Below, piece after piece: positions 23,233 to 32,240 of a stretch of 64,000 bases of DNA (the stretch's first letter is position 1; each line of letters opens with the position of its first letter). Where the stretch lies: the NCBI GenBank assembly GCA_903834145.1, contig CAILHY010000005.1:1-64000 (forward strand). The letters run 5' to 3'. The position numbers and the translations under genes are program-made. This DNA comes from an uncultured Actinomycetes bacterium. Lineage in GTDB: Bacteria > Actinomycetota > Actinomycetes > Nanopelagicales > Nanopelagicaceae. A model generated the notes under the pieces. The model made no database searches, was not told where the DNA came from, and saw nothing but the letters and a program-made list of their open reading frames with translations.

Positions 23233-24753
23233 ATGCGATATCTCAACCGTAAATTCTTTGGTGTTGGACTTGTTGCGGCACTTTTCCTCGCCGTTCTTCC
23301 AACATCTAATGCAGCTACAGCAACCTCGGCCGGTCTCGGCACAAGTTGCTCGAAAGAAAAGGCGACCACAAAAGGCGTAAGCCTCGGAAAATCTGTCACA
23401 TTGACATGCAAAAAAGCAAGCGGTCAATTGATCTGGACAGATACTCGCGTTGTCAACCTTTCTGTAATCGCAAACGCAATTAAGGGTGGCAAGAATTCAT
23501 CTAACGCAATTTGGTTACAAGATTATGTGATTCCAAACTACACAGCAGATGCAGCTCTCCGCGGATACACAGTCAATGTGAGATTCACCGGACAAGGTGT
23601 TGCCGATGAAGCTTACAAGAGCGGAATCGCGCTTGACCTTAAAGCAAAAACTGGCGCAGACATTATGAACATCGATGGTATCTGGGTGGGCGAATTTGCC
23701 GATGCTGGATATATCCAACCACTCTCGAAGGTTGTAGGGGCTTCCTACACTAAATGGGAAGGCTGGTCACAAATCAATACTGCAGTGCAAGACTTGATGT
23801 CCTATAACGGCACAAGATATGGAATTCCACAAGGTACTGATGGACGTATTTTGTACTTCAACAAGAAGATCTTTGCCGCGGCTGGACTTCCATCCGATTG
23901 GCAACCAAATTCTTGGGCTGATATCTTGGCGGCCGCCAAGAAGATCAAAGACACTCAACCAGATGTAACTCCATTGCAAATCAATGCGGGTACGCAAATG
24001 GGCGAGGCCACAACCATGCAGGGGGCCCTGCCACTTCTTGTCGGAACGGGTGAGCGCATCTATGACCCAACCACGAAGAAATGGGCAGGAAACACTTCTG
24101 GCATCCGCAAAGTCTTGCAGTTCTACTCCGATGTATACGGCAGCAAGGGTTACGGAAATCCAACATGGCAGCTCACTGCTACGGGTCGCGATGACTCGTT
24201 CCAGGGATTTGCTGACGGAAAAGTAGGAATTCTAGGTGAAGGTGACTACGGCTGGCGTGGAGTATGGAACCCAGCAACGGGTAACCATAAAATGGCAACA
24301 CGCAACGCAGACATTGGATTCGCAAAGATTCCAGCTTATACACCTGGCGCCGGAATACGCGGGCAAAACTTCGTTTCAATGTCTGGCGGCGGAGGATACG
24401 TCCTCAACCCCGGTACAAAGAACGCAGCAATGACATGGGACCTGCTTAAATTCATGAACAATCGTGAATCCATCCAGGCGTCACTCAATGGTGCAGTGAA
24501 AATTAGCCAGAGAAACGATGTTAACAACTACATCACCAGTGCAAATGCTGACACATGCATCGACTTCATCGTTAAGAATGTCATGCCAATCACCGCATAC
24601 CGCCCTGGTTTAGCACTCTACCCAGCAGTCTCTACCGAATTCCAAAAGGCTACTGAAGCCATTGTTAACGGCAAGAGCGTTGCTGAAGCAGCAGCTGCTT
24701 ATGAAAGCGCAGTAAAAGGCATTGTCGGATCTGGAAACGTAAAGTCCAGCTGA
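23233..24753 (+). CDS. ABC sugar solute-binding protein with N-terminal Cys module
   Basis: The 506-residue form starts at the ATG at 23233 (MRYLNRKFFGVGLVAALF), giving a clean Sec signal peptide cut near SNA (about residue 27). An upstream in-frame start at 23134 would bury the signal. Residues about 32-65 form a small module with two Cys (GTSCSKEKATTKG and VTLTCKKASGQLIW) ahead of the normal family 1 binding-protein domain, which runs from about 75 (YTVNVRFTGQG, DIMNIDGIWVGEFADAGYI, GIPQGTDGRILYFNKK, FADGKVGILGEGDYGWRG). The module may bind the cell wall or a partner. It is the first gene of the complete transporter operon and is followed 3 bp later by the permease gene. Confidence 0.88.
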   Translation: MRYLNRKFFGVGLVAALFLAVLPTSNAATATSAGLGTSCSKEKATTKGVSLGKSVTLTCKKASGQLIWTDTRVVNLSVIANAIKGGKNSSNAIWLQDYVIPNYTADAALRGYTVNVRFTGQGVADEAYKSGIALDLKAKTGADIMNIDGIWVGEFADAGYIQPLSKVVGASYTKWEGWSQINTAVQDLMSYNGTRYGIPQGTDGRILYFNKKIFAAAGLPSDWQPNSWADILAAAKKIKDTQPDVTPLQINAGTQMGEATTMQGALPLLVGTGERIYDPTTKKWAGNTSGIRKVLQFYSDVYGSKGYGNPTWQLTATGRDDSFQGFADGKVGILGEGDYGWRGVWNPATGNHKMATRNADIGFAKIPAYTPGAGIRGQNFVSMSGGGGYVLNPGTKNAAMTWDLLKFMNNRESIQASLNGAVKISQRNDVNNYITSANADTCIDFIVKNVMPITAYRPGLALYPAVSTEFQKATEAIVNGKSVAEAAAAYESAVKGIVGSGNVKSS

Positions 24754-24756
24754 TAA

Positions 24757-25662
24757 GTGTCAATCCTTCCTAGGGAACAAGCCCACCGGTCCAGAAAATG
24801 GACCGGTGGAGCTGTTCTCAACTCACGTTCGGCGATGCTCTTCTTGTTCCCATCCGCCATATTCATAACAATATTTCTCATCATTCCTGCTGTCTGGACT
24901 CTTTATCTGGGACTCACGAACTACAGCCTCACAGGACTCGCTGCTGCCAACCCAAAATTTGTTGGGCTTCAAAACTATGCGAAAGTACTTAAAGATCCAG
25001 AATTCTATAATTCATTCAAATTAACAATTATCTTCGTAATCGGTTCAGCCATCATTGGTCAAGCACTTCTCGGATTCATTATCGCTTGGACTTTCTCCGA
25101 TAAACCAGGCAAATTGCGTTCCTTCGTTGAAGTCATAATCATCCTTGCCTGGATGGTTCCAAGTTCGGTGGTGACATTCCTTTGGTCCGCATTTCTTAAT
25201 GGCCAAAATGGCACGTTGAATAAAATCATAGGCGGTCAGACTGAGTGGTTAATAACCCACCCGATGCTTTCAATAATTGTTTTTAACAGTTGGCGCGGTG
25301 CAGCATTTTCCGTTTTACTTTTTGGTGCAGCGATTGCTGCAGTGCCAAAGTCACATCTTGAGGTAGCACGAATTGCAGGTGCATCTAAATATCGCCAGCT
25401 CCGCGATATTATTGTTCCAGCTTCGCGTGGTCATATTTTGACAAACCTGCTTCTTATTTCGCTCTGGAGTTTTAACTTATTCACTCCATATCTGCTCACG
25501 GGTGGCGGTCCAGGTGGAAAAACTGAAATCCTCCCGATCTTCGTCTACGAAAAAGCATTGAGGTACTTCAACTTTGGAATTGCTTCGGCAATTGCTACAA
25601 TCATGCTACTTATCAATTTTGTCTTTGCCCTGATTGTTATAAGGCGGGGTAAACAAAAATGA
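24757..25662 (+). CDS. sugar ABC transporter permease, MalF type
   Basis: This 301-residue protein starts at GTG right after the binding-protein stop. It has six predicted helices from AMLFLFPSAIFITIFLII onward. The EAA loop is near residue 203 (HLEVARIAGASKYRQLRDI followed by VPAS), and YLLTGGGPGGKTEI (about 247) is the characteristic MalF-type block. A strong hairpin (24783-24809) lies inside the first codons, so a shorter start such as the ATG at 24835 cannot be excluded. Its stop overlaps the next permease start (ATGA). Confidence 0.92.
   Translation: MSILPREQAHRSRKWTGGAVLNSRSAMLFLFPSAIFITIFLIIPAVWTLYLGLTNYSLTGLAAANPKFVGLQNYAKVLKDPEFYNSFKLTIIFVIGSAIIGQALLGFIIAWTFSDKPGKLRSFVEVIIILAWMVPSSVVTFLWSAFLNGQNGTLNKIIGGQTEWLITHPMLSIIVFNSWRGAAFSVLLFGAAIAAVPKSHLEVARIAGASKYRQLRDIIVPASRGHILTNLLLISLWSFNLFTPYLLTGGGPGGKTEILPIFVYEKALRYFNFGIASAIATIMLLINFVFALIVIRRGKQK
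24783..24809 (+). promoter_or_regulatory. perfect 10-bp hairpin at the binding-protein/permease junction
   Basis: CCACCGGTCC (24783-24792) and GGACCGGTGG (24800-24809) pair perfectly around a seven-base loop. The hairpin lies about 30 bp after the binding-protein stop, within the 5' coding end of the permease as called. With no T-run it is more likely an mRNA-stability or translation-damping element than a terminator. It gives high binding-protein and low permease levels, a common arrangement (inference). Confidence 0.6.
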
Positions 25663-26510
25663 ACAAAACTCGTAAAAGAAAACAGAAGTGGACACTGAAA
25701 CGAACGGGTGGGCGTGCATCTTTTTGGATGTTCACCTTTCTCATTATCGCCTTCTTCTCCACTCCCCTGCTTTGGTTAGTCTTTGCACCCTTTGATTTAA
25801 CTCCAAGGTTAAATATCAAACTACCAACATTGTCCTTCAATAATTTTCATGAAATGTCCCAAAACCCATATGCCATTCACTCACTTCTGAATTCGCTTCT
25901 CTTTTCGGTAGGAACGGGCTTACTCGTAATCTGCGTTGGCGCACCTGCCTCCTATGCCCTTAGCCGGGTGAAATTTGTTGGGCGCGACCTCTTTCTCTAT
26001 ATTCTCTTACTCTTCTCATCAGTGGTAACCGGTACCGCAGCAATGGTTCCCATCTTCCTGCTCTGTTTAAATCTGGGACTTATTAATACTTTCTACGGTG
26101 TAATTCTGGTTATGGGGGGCGGTTTACTACCTGCTGCGATCTTTATTCTTAAAGATTTTACGGACTCGACACCAAAAAGTTATGAAGAGTCCGCCAGAAT
26201 ATTTGGGGCAAGTTCTTTCCAAATCTTAAGAAATATCGTTGTACCGATAATTCGTCCCGGTCTTGCAGTTATCTTCGTCTGGGCATTTGTTGGAGCATGG
26301 GGAGATTTCTTGGTTCCATTCATTTTGATTCGTGCACCAGAGCGCTCCCCAGCGGCAGTGCTGATGTATAGCTTCTATACCGAAGGCGGGCAAGCGATGT
26401 TGACGACTTTGGCAGCGTTCGCACTTTTATATACAGTGCCAGTAATTGTGATGTATCTATATGTAAATAAGCGGTATGGCTTCCGCTTCTACGGAGGGAT
26501 CAAAGGATGA
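25659..26510 (+). CDS. sugar ABC transporter permease, MalG type
   Basis: This 283-residue protein begins with a basic stretch (NKTRKRKQKW), then has six predicted helices. The EAA loop near residue 178 reads YEESARIFGASSFQILRNI followed by VPIIRPG, and the end is [14 protein letters not shown], typical of MalG-type permeases. It overlaps both neighbours by ATGA, showing tight translational coupling with the MalF-type subunit and the ATPase. Confidence 0.92.
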   Translation: MNKTRKRKQKWTLKRTGGRASFWMFTFLIIAFFSTPLLWLVFAPFDLTPRLNIKLPTLSFNNFHEMSQNPYAIHSLLNSLLFSVGTGLLVICVGAPASYALSRVKFVGRDLFLYILLLFSSVVTGTAAMVPIFLLCLNLGLINTFYGVILVMGGGLLPAAIFILKDFTDSTPKSYEESARIFGASSFQILRNIVVPIIRPGLAVIFVWAFVGAWGDFLVPFILIRAPERSPAAVLMYSFYTEGGQAMLTTLAAFALLYTVPVIVMYLYVNKRYGFRFYGGIKG

Positions 26511-27574
26511 GCGGGTTCGTTGAGGTTAAGAATCTCACCAAGATATTTCCTAATGGAACGAAGGCGCTAGATTCCCTCAATCTATCGATCGAGCAAGGAG
26601 AGTTCTTCGCTTTGCTTGGACCTTCAGGATGCGGCAAAACAACCCTTTTGCGGACAATCGGTGGGCTCGAGCAAGTAACAGATGGCGAAATATACATTGA
26701 TAATACCGAAGTTACTTATGTAGAACCAGGCGATAGAAATATCGCAATGGTATTTCAAGATTATGCGCTTTATCCGCACATGTCCGTAGAGGAAAACATT
26801 GGTTACCCCTTGAAAGTGCGAAAGATTGAAAAAGGGTTGCGCGCTGAACGTATTTTGACGGCAGCCCAAGCGTTACAAATTCAAAATCTGATGGACCGTA
26901 AGCCAAGTCAGATTTCTGGTGGCCAACAACAACGTGTCGCCGTAGCGAGAGCAATGGCAACGCGCCCTAATTTGTATCTCTTTGATGAACCGCTATCAAA
27001 CCTAGATGCACGTTTGCGCCTTGAGGCACGAACTTTCTTAAAGCAATTGCAGCGCGAACTTGGAGTAACCACAATTTTGGTAACACATGATCAAAGTGAG
27101 TCACTTGCACTTGCCGACCGAATGGCGGTTATGGAACTCGGCACTATTCGCCAATTGGGCTCCCCTGCAGAGTTCTTCCATCGACCAGCAAATCTATTTG
27201 TTGCTTCATTCATTGGATCAACACCAATGAATCTCTTGGATGGCAAAATTGTCAACGGAATGGTTCATGTTGGTGATTCACATATCAATGTACCTTTCGC
27301 AACTAAATCCGCTTCAGAAGGTCAAAACGTTGTGCTCGGAGTAAGACCTGAATATGTTTCTGTATCAAGCCCTCAATCTGGTGGTTTCACAGGGGTTGTG
27401 AAAGTTCTGGAGAATCTCGGAACTCATTACCTAGTCTCTATTGATTGCAACGGACTCCTGGTCCGTGGAACAGTGCCCGATGGCGAAGAACCCACACCTG
27501 GATCAATAATTTCATTATTGCCGGATCCAAAACGCACTCTTTTGTACGACAAAAAAAGTGGTGATTTGATCTAG
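26507..27574 (+). CDS. sugar ABC transporter ATPase (MalK/UgpC/MsmK type)
   Basis: This 355-residue protein has Walker [10 protein letters not shown] (about 38-46), Q-loop [12 protein letters not shown] (about 80), signature SGGQQQR (about 133), Walker [13 protein letters not shown] (about 153) and the H-loop in THDQSES (about 190). The C-terminal regulatory OB-like part (about 240-355) has VLGVRPEYV as in MalK/UgpC. It powers the permease pair just upstream. It is the only sugar-type ATPase in the window, so it may also serve the ATPase-less transporter at 6892-10064, as MsmK does in streptococci (inference). Confidence 0.95.
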   Translation: MSGFVEVKNLTKIFPNGTKALDSLNLSIEQGEFFALLGPSGCGKTTLLRTIGGLEQVTDGEIYIDNTEVTYVEPGDRNIAMVFQDYALYPHMSVEENIGYPLKVRKIEKGLRAERILTAAQALQIQNLMDRKPSQISGGQQQRVAVARAMATRPNLYLFDEPLSNLDARLRLEARTFLKQLQRELGVTTILVTHDQSESLALADRMAVMELGTIRQLGSPAEFFHRPANLFVASFIGSTPMNLLDGKIVNGMVHVGDSHINVPFATKSASEGQNVVLGVRPEYVSVSSPQSGGFTGVVKVLENLGTHYLVSIDCNGLLVRGTVPDGEEPTPGSIISLLPDPKRTLLYDKKSGDLI

Positions 27575-28782
27575 TGTCTTCAGTCACGCAGACTTTCACT
27601 TTGGCAGATCGAGAAGATTCGATCTACCACTACGTACCCTTTGATGTTCCAATTGGTGCTAGCGGTGTGACCGTGACTTACTCCTTTACAGGTTTCCTGT
27701 CCGTCGTGGATTTGGGAATCTTTGATCCTGTTGGTTTTCGAGGTTGGACGGGAAGTGCAAGAAAAGTAGCGATGATTGCGCCAGGGAAAGCAACGCCTGG
27801 TTACCTTCAAGGAGAAATACGAAGTGGCACATGGTTTGTAGCTTTGGGTTTGCACCGAATAGATCCTGAAGGCACCTCAGTAACTGTCACATGGGAACTT
27901 GGTAAACCCGACTTTCCTAGCGACGAGGAACTCCTGCCGCCTACACAGCGCCCTCCTAGGCGCCACTTGCCTTCCAGGCCTGGTTACCGATGGTTTGCAT
28001 CTGATTTACACACACATTCGCTCCATTCAGATGGTTCCCTCTCAATCGATCAACTAACTGCACTGGGCGCGCAAAGAGGTCTTGAAATCCTGGCTATCAC
28101 CGACCACAACAACACCAGCCATCACCATCTCTTGCCAGGGGCTGCCGCTCGACATCAGATCAATCTCCTCGCCGGACAAGAAGTCACAACGGATTCAGGT
28201 CACGCTAATGCTTTCGGTGAAATTCCATGGGTAGATTTTCGAGAAGCGACCCAACTTTGGCTTGAATCAACAATGCTCCACAGCGGGCTGCTATCCATCA
28301 ATCACCCGCTTTCAGCGCCATGTGACTGGAATCGGGATATCCCAGAAGGTATCCATCTCACCGAACTATGGCACTCGAGTTGGGATAGAAAAAGTAGGGA
28401 CCCCATAACCTGGTGGGTGGACAACGGCGCAATCCCGATTGGTGGAAGTGATTTTCATCGTGAAGGATCAGACGGCCTCCCCGGCCAACCTACAACATGG
28501 ATAGAAATCAATTCAGAATCAGATGAGGTAACTGAGTGGCAAATTCTAGAAGCTCTATCATCTGGTCGAACTTCAATCTCGGGTGATGTGAACGACCCTG
28601 TAATTATTCCCGTAGGTGATGATGTCTTCGTTCTAGACGGGGAAGGTTGCTCCCTCATGGCACCTGATGGAGCGCCTACCGCGATATTCAACAATATTCA
28701 CAAAGTAAAGGCATCAAGTGGACTATATTCCTTGATTGATCCAAAGGGCCGCTACCAATCATTGTGCGACGTACGTACATAA
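27574..28782 (+). CDS. PHP-domain metal-dependent hydrolase (CehA/McbA-like)
   Basis: This 402-residue protein starts at GTG overlapping the ATPase stop by one base (TAGTG). The first 115 residues look like a beta-sandwich without catalytic motifs. A PHP domain follows from about 145: DLHTHSLHSDGS, LAITDHNNTSHH, AGQEVTTDSGHANAFG, SINHPL and IPIGGSDFHR, giving the His/Asp ligands of the trinuclear metal site. There is no signal peptide, so it acts in the cytoplasm. PHP enzymes hydrolyse phosphoesters or carbamate-like bonds. Here it probably trims part of the imported glycoside, possibly a phospho- or sulfo-linked aglycone. Substrate unknown. Confidence 0.82.
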   Translation: MSSVTQTFTLADREDSIYHYVPFDVPIGASGVTVTYSFTGFLSVVDLGIFDPVGFRGWTGSARKVAMIAPGKATPGYLQGEIRSGTWFVALGLHRIDPEGTSVTVTWELGKPDFPSDEELLPPTQRPPRRHLPSRPGYRWFASDLHTHSLHSDGSLSIDQLTALGAQRGLEILAITDHNNTSHHHLLPGAAARHQINLLAGQEVTTDSGHANAFGEIPWVDFREATQLWLESTMLHSGLLSINHPLSAPCDWNRDIPEGIHLTELWHSSWDRKSRDPITWWVDNGAIPIGGSDFHREGSDGLPGQPTTWIEINSESDEVTEWQILEALSSGRTSISGDVNDPVIIPVGDDVFVLDGEGCSLMAPDGAPTAIFNNIHKVKASSGLYSLIDPKGRYQSLCDVRT

Positions 28783-28806
28783 ACTTCAAGAAAGGTTCGA
28801 ATCAGA

Positions 28807-29931
28807 ATGTCAAAGATTCGCATTGCAGTTATCGGCGCGGGCGCTGTGACTTCTACCATCCACCTGCCAATTCTCACCCGGCGCAGTGACCTATTTAGCA
28901 TCGAAGCATTGTTTGATCTTAATGGCGAGTCTGTCAAAACCTTAGGGGAACGTTTCGCAATCCCTGCGACAAAACAATTTTCGGATGCAGAAGAAATGTT
29001 CGAGAAATCCAAACTGGACGCAGTCCTCATCTTGAACTCAGGTTCTCACGCAGACCTAGTAGTCGCATCACTTTTACAAGGTCTCGATGTCTTCTGCGAA
29101 AAACCACTGGCATATAACCAGACAGAAATTCAGAGAATTCAAGATGCCCTCAAAAAAAGCAAGAAACACCTCATGGTCGGTTACATGAAGGCACACGACC
29201 CAGCGGTTATGCGAGCAGCAGAACTCTTAAAATCACAGGGATCACCTAGAAATGTCGATGTCATGGTTTTGCATCCGAGCGGAGAAAGTCAATTAGCAAC
29301 TTCCGAGATATCGATCGACCAACCAGCGCCATCACAAGAATTGATTAATTTTTTTGGTGAGTCAGCACGTTTGGTTCAAGAAGAATCCTTGGGAGTTTTT
29401 GCTAACGAACTTGGTGGCTTTTACATGAATGTTCTCTGCGGGAGCCTCATCCATGAACTCTCCGTATTGCGGGCGTTGGGTTTGGAAATCACCAAAGTTG
29501 ACTACGTAGATCGTTGGCCCAAGACTCCAGAAACCGAGTCAATCCTCGTTGTGGCACGCACTGCAGATGACACCCGCATCACAATGCGTTGGTTATACAT
29601 CGAGAATTATCCTGAGTATCAAGAGGAAGTTATGTGGATTGGCGAACACTCGTCTCATCGTCTTCAATTTGGAAGTCCATATTTTCTAAGATTTCCGACC
29701 AAATTAACTAGCATTACAAATGTAGCCAGCGGATTGCAGAAATCTGAATTCACATCTTATGTAGGGTCCTTCGAAACCGAACTCGAAGAATTCTATGAAA
29801 TGGTTTCGACTTCCGTTCAAAGAGGGAGCACCATTGCTGATGCCGAAAGCGACTTACGTGTCCTGCAAATGATTTCCCTTAAGGTTGCACAGGCTGAAGG
29901 ATTTGAAATTGGTGGCGATCTCTCTCGATGA
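28807..29931 (+). CDS. Gfo/Idh/MocA-family oxidoreductase
   Basis: This 374-residue protein has a Rossmann domain with AVIGAGAVTSTIHLP (about 7-21), AVLILNSGSHADLV and VFCEKPLAYN (about 97-106) carrying the EKP catalytic Lys. The C-terminal part (MRWLYIENYPEYQEEVMWIG) forms the large open sheet of the family. It lies between the PHP hydrolase and the LacI regulator, overlapping the latter by 4 bp. It likely oxidises, reduces or epimerises the sugar released by the pathway. It is not a close paralogue of the 14545-15525 product by eye. Confidence 0.85.
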   Translation: MSKIRIAVIGAGAVTSTIHLPILTRRSDLFSIEALFDLNGESVKTLGERFAIPATKQFSDAEEMFEKSKLDAVLILNSGSHADLVVASLLQGLDVFCEKPLAYNQTEIQRIQDALKKSKKHLMVGYMKAHDPAVMRAAELLKSQGSPRNVDVMVLHPSGESQLATSEISIDQPAPSQELINFFGESARLVQEESLGVFANELGGFYMNVLCGSLIHELSVLRALGLEITKVDYVDRWPKTPETESILVVARTADDTRITMRWLYIENYPEYQEEVMWIGEHSSHRLQFGSPYFLRFPTKLTSITNVASGLQKSEFTSYVGSFETELEEFYEMVSTSVQRGSTIADAESDLRVLQMISLKVAQAEGFEIGGDLSR

Positions 29932-30920
29932 TCAAGAAATCCCCCTCGACAATCAATGATGTAGCGCGAGATGCACGAGTTTCCTCGTCTACAGTGAGTC
30001 GAGTACTGGCGGGAGCAGGCTACGTTTCTCCTGAAACTCGATCTCGGGTGGAGCACAGTATTTCAAAGTTGAGCTTTCACCCATCGTCGATTGCACAATC
30101 ACTGAGACGTCAGAAGTCCACGGTTTTGGGTTTAGTAATAACAGATATCCAGAATCCTTATTACCCAGAACTTGTACGAGGTATCGAGGATGCCGCCCAA
30201 AAACTCGGCTATTCCATAATACTTTGCAACTCATCGGAAGACAGCGACAGAGAAGCTGGATACATAAGTCTTCTTGCGAGCCAACGAGCAGCGGGGCTAT
30301 TTATTTGCGCACAAAGTTTCCTTAAGCGACACCGTACACAGTTGATGGAACTTGATACCCAAATAGTAATCGTTGATGCTGAATCCAAGAATGATCTATT
30401 CCCGTCAGTTCTCAATGATGGATTCCATGGCGGAGAAATGGCCGCGAAACATCTGCGTGAATGCGGATATCCGCAAATTGTTTACTTAGGTCGAGAACAG
30501 GATTGGCATGATTCCATACGCTATCGCGGAATAATTAAGGGTGCAGGTGACTTGGAGGTTCACTATTTTCAAGCCGATGATTCACTCGAATCTGGTCGTG
30601 ACGTGATTATTCAGGTTGCTAAGCAGATCGCAACTCCCTTTGGATTGGCCACGCACAATGACCTTTCCGCAATCGGAGCTATCCGTGGACTTCGTTCAAT
30701 AGGAATTGATGTACCCAATCAAGTTGGAATAGTAGGACATGACGACATCGCCATGAGCGACTACATAACTCCTTCGCTAACCACTGTGCGTCAACATCAG
30801 TACCACATGGGTGCCGAAGCGGTAAGTCTAATGGATGACCTCATTAACGAAACAGATACGCCTCCGCACCTAACAGTCAGCGCCAATCTAATCATCCGTG
30901 AATCCACTACAAAGATCTAA
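29928..30920 (+). CDS. LacI-family transcriptional regulator of the glycoside operon
   Basis: This 330-residue protein has the helix-turn-helix TINDVARDARVSSSTVSRVLAG at about 8-29, the hinge PSSIAQSLRR at about 56-65, and a sugar-binding core (VLGLVITDIQNPYYPELVRGI, VGHDDIAMSDYITPSLTTVRQ shown as key parts VGHDDIAMS and PSLTTVRQ). It is encoded within the operon, so it likely represses its own promoter through the site at 23074-23087 until the imported sugar binds. Its start overlaps the upstream oxidoreductase stop (ATGA). Confidence 0.92.
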   Translation: MIKKSPSTINDVARDARVSSSTVSRVLAGAGYVSPETRSRVEHSISKLSFHPSSIAQSLRRQKSTVLGLVITDIQNPYYPELVRGIEDAAQKLGYSIILCNSSEDSDREAGYISLLASQRAAGLFICAQSFLKRHRTQLMELDTQIVIVDAESKNDLFPSVLNDGFHGGEMAAKHLRECGYPQIVYLGREQDWHDSIRYRGIIKGAGDLEVHYFQADDSLESGRDVIIQVAKQIATPFGLATHNDLSAIGAIRGLRSIGIDVPNQVGIVGHDDIAMSDYITPSLTTVRQHQYHMGAEAVSLMDDLINETDTPPHLTVSANLIIRESTTKI

Positions 30921-30933
30921 AGGGGCAGAAATC

Positions 30934-32232
30934 ATGACCATTCCATATCCAATAAATGCCAGCGAAAATACGAGATGGCTCCTCAATCAAGTGGATGAGA
31001 TCTTAGAAAAAAATAGGCAAAGGGGTCACGCCCTATGGTGTGGATACGATTATGACTTTACTTGTCCGTCATACGTTACTTATCCCTTTCAATGGTTCTG
31101 GGATTCATGTTTCATAGCGATTGCGGCGAGTCATGTTGATGTCCGCAAAGGCGAACTTGAACTTAAGAGCCTGCTGAAGAACCAATATTCTGATGGATTC
31201 ATTTCTCACGTAACTTTCTGGCAAAGAGATGCATACGAAAAGATGGTTTCAACTTACGCAATTGCTTTTAGGAATCGTTATCTGTCCGATGAGATGCAGC
31301 CACCATTACTTGCTGAAGCTGTATCTGCGGTCGCCAGAAATGGTCGCGGTGCAGAATTCATCACTGAAGTACTCCCCCAAGTAAAGGGTTTCTACGAGTG
31401 GCTTCACACCGTGCGAAATCCCTACGGCGATGGGCTAGTGCGGGTGGTGCAACCAGATGAAACAGGAATTGACCATTCACCAAAATGGGAGTCACTCCTG
31501 GGAATTCAGGAATATACGGTTGCCGAGTTCAATGCCGGATGGAAGCGAATTTGTGATCCATACGATGAATTTGATCGAGATCCAAAGAAGATGATCGAAC
31601 TTAATCACTTTGTGGTTGCAGACGTTATGACGAACACCATCTATATCGAAAACCTACATGTATTGGCAGACCTTTGCGAACAAATTGGTGAAACGACTGA
31701 GGCGCAAAAATATGAATCTCGGGCCAAAAAGGCTTTCGAAAGTTTAGTCACACTCTGTTGGGATGAAGGAGATGGCCTATTTTATGATGTAGCCAATAAG
31801 GAAAATACTTCTCTGAGAACGAACACCTTCACATCCTTAATGCCTCTACTGCTTCAGGAGTTAGATTCCGCAAAGGCCCAAGCGATCATTGCTCACATTG
31901 TCAACGTTGACGAATACTGGGCCCCATTTCCAATTCCAAGTGTTGCTATGAATGAACCAACATTTGTTCCAGATACTGTCGATACAATTCTTGTATGGCG
32001 TGGTCCAACATGGATCAATAGCAATTGGTACCTAGCCAAGGGATTGATTCGTCATGGGCGACCTGATCTTGCGAGAGTGATTGCAGATAAGAGCTTTGAA
32101 CTAATTAAATCCAGTGGTTTCCGTGAGTATTACGATCCTTTCACAACTAAAGGCCACGGCGCGCCAGATTTTAGTTGGTCCACGATTCTTGCTGACTTGT
32201 ATCTCATAACAAGAAATGCGGATGGATCTTAG
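30934..32232 (+). CDS. GH63-like alpha-glycosidase (mannosyl-/glucosylglycerate hydrolase type)
   Basis: I start at the ATG at 30934 (MTIPYPINASENTRW), preceded by AAGGGG eight bases upstream; a GTG at 30898 inside the LacI gene is rejected. The 432-residue protein is an (alpha/alpha)6 barrel enzyme without a signal peptide. Marks of the family are TYPFQWFWDSCFIAI (about 46), QPDETGIDHSPKWE (about 175; compare ESGxDNSPR, with the acid Asp), DVMTNTIYIENL (about 229), LVWRGPTWINSNWY (about 353) and GFREYYDPFTTKGHGAPDFSWS (key part REYYDP, with the likely base Glu, about 400). Bacterial relatives cleave glucosyl- or mannosylglycerate. It is the final step enzyme of the uptake operon. The exact substrate is inference. 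Confidence 0.8.
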   Translation: MTIPYPINASENTRWLLNQVDEILEKNRQRGHALWCGYDYDFTCPSYVTYPFQWFWDSCFIAIAASHVDVRKGELELKSLLKNQYSDGFISHVTFWQRDAYEKMVSTYAIAFRNRYLSDEMQPPLLAEAVSAVARNGRGAEFITEVLPQVKGFYEWLHTVRNPYGDGLVRVVQPDETGIDHSPKWESLLGIQEYTVAEFNAGWKRICDPYDEFDRDPKKMIELNHFVVADVMTNTIYIENLHVLADLCEQIGETTEAQKYESRAKKAFESLVTLCWDEGDGLFYDVANKENTSLRTNTFTSLMPLLLQELDSAKAQAIIAHIVNVDEYWAPFPIPSVAMNEPTFVPDTVDTILVWRGPTWINSNWYLAKGLIRHGRPDLARVIADKSFELIKSSGFREYYDPFTTKGHGAPDFSWSTILADLYLITRNADGS

Positions 32233-32240
32233 GGAATTTT

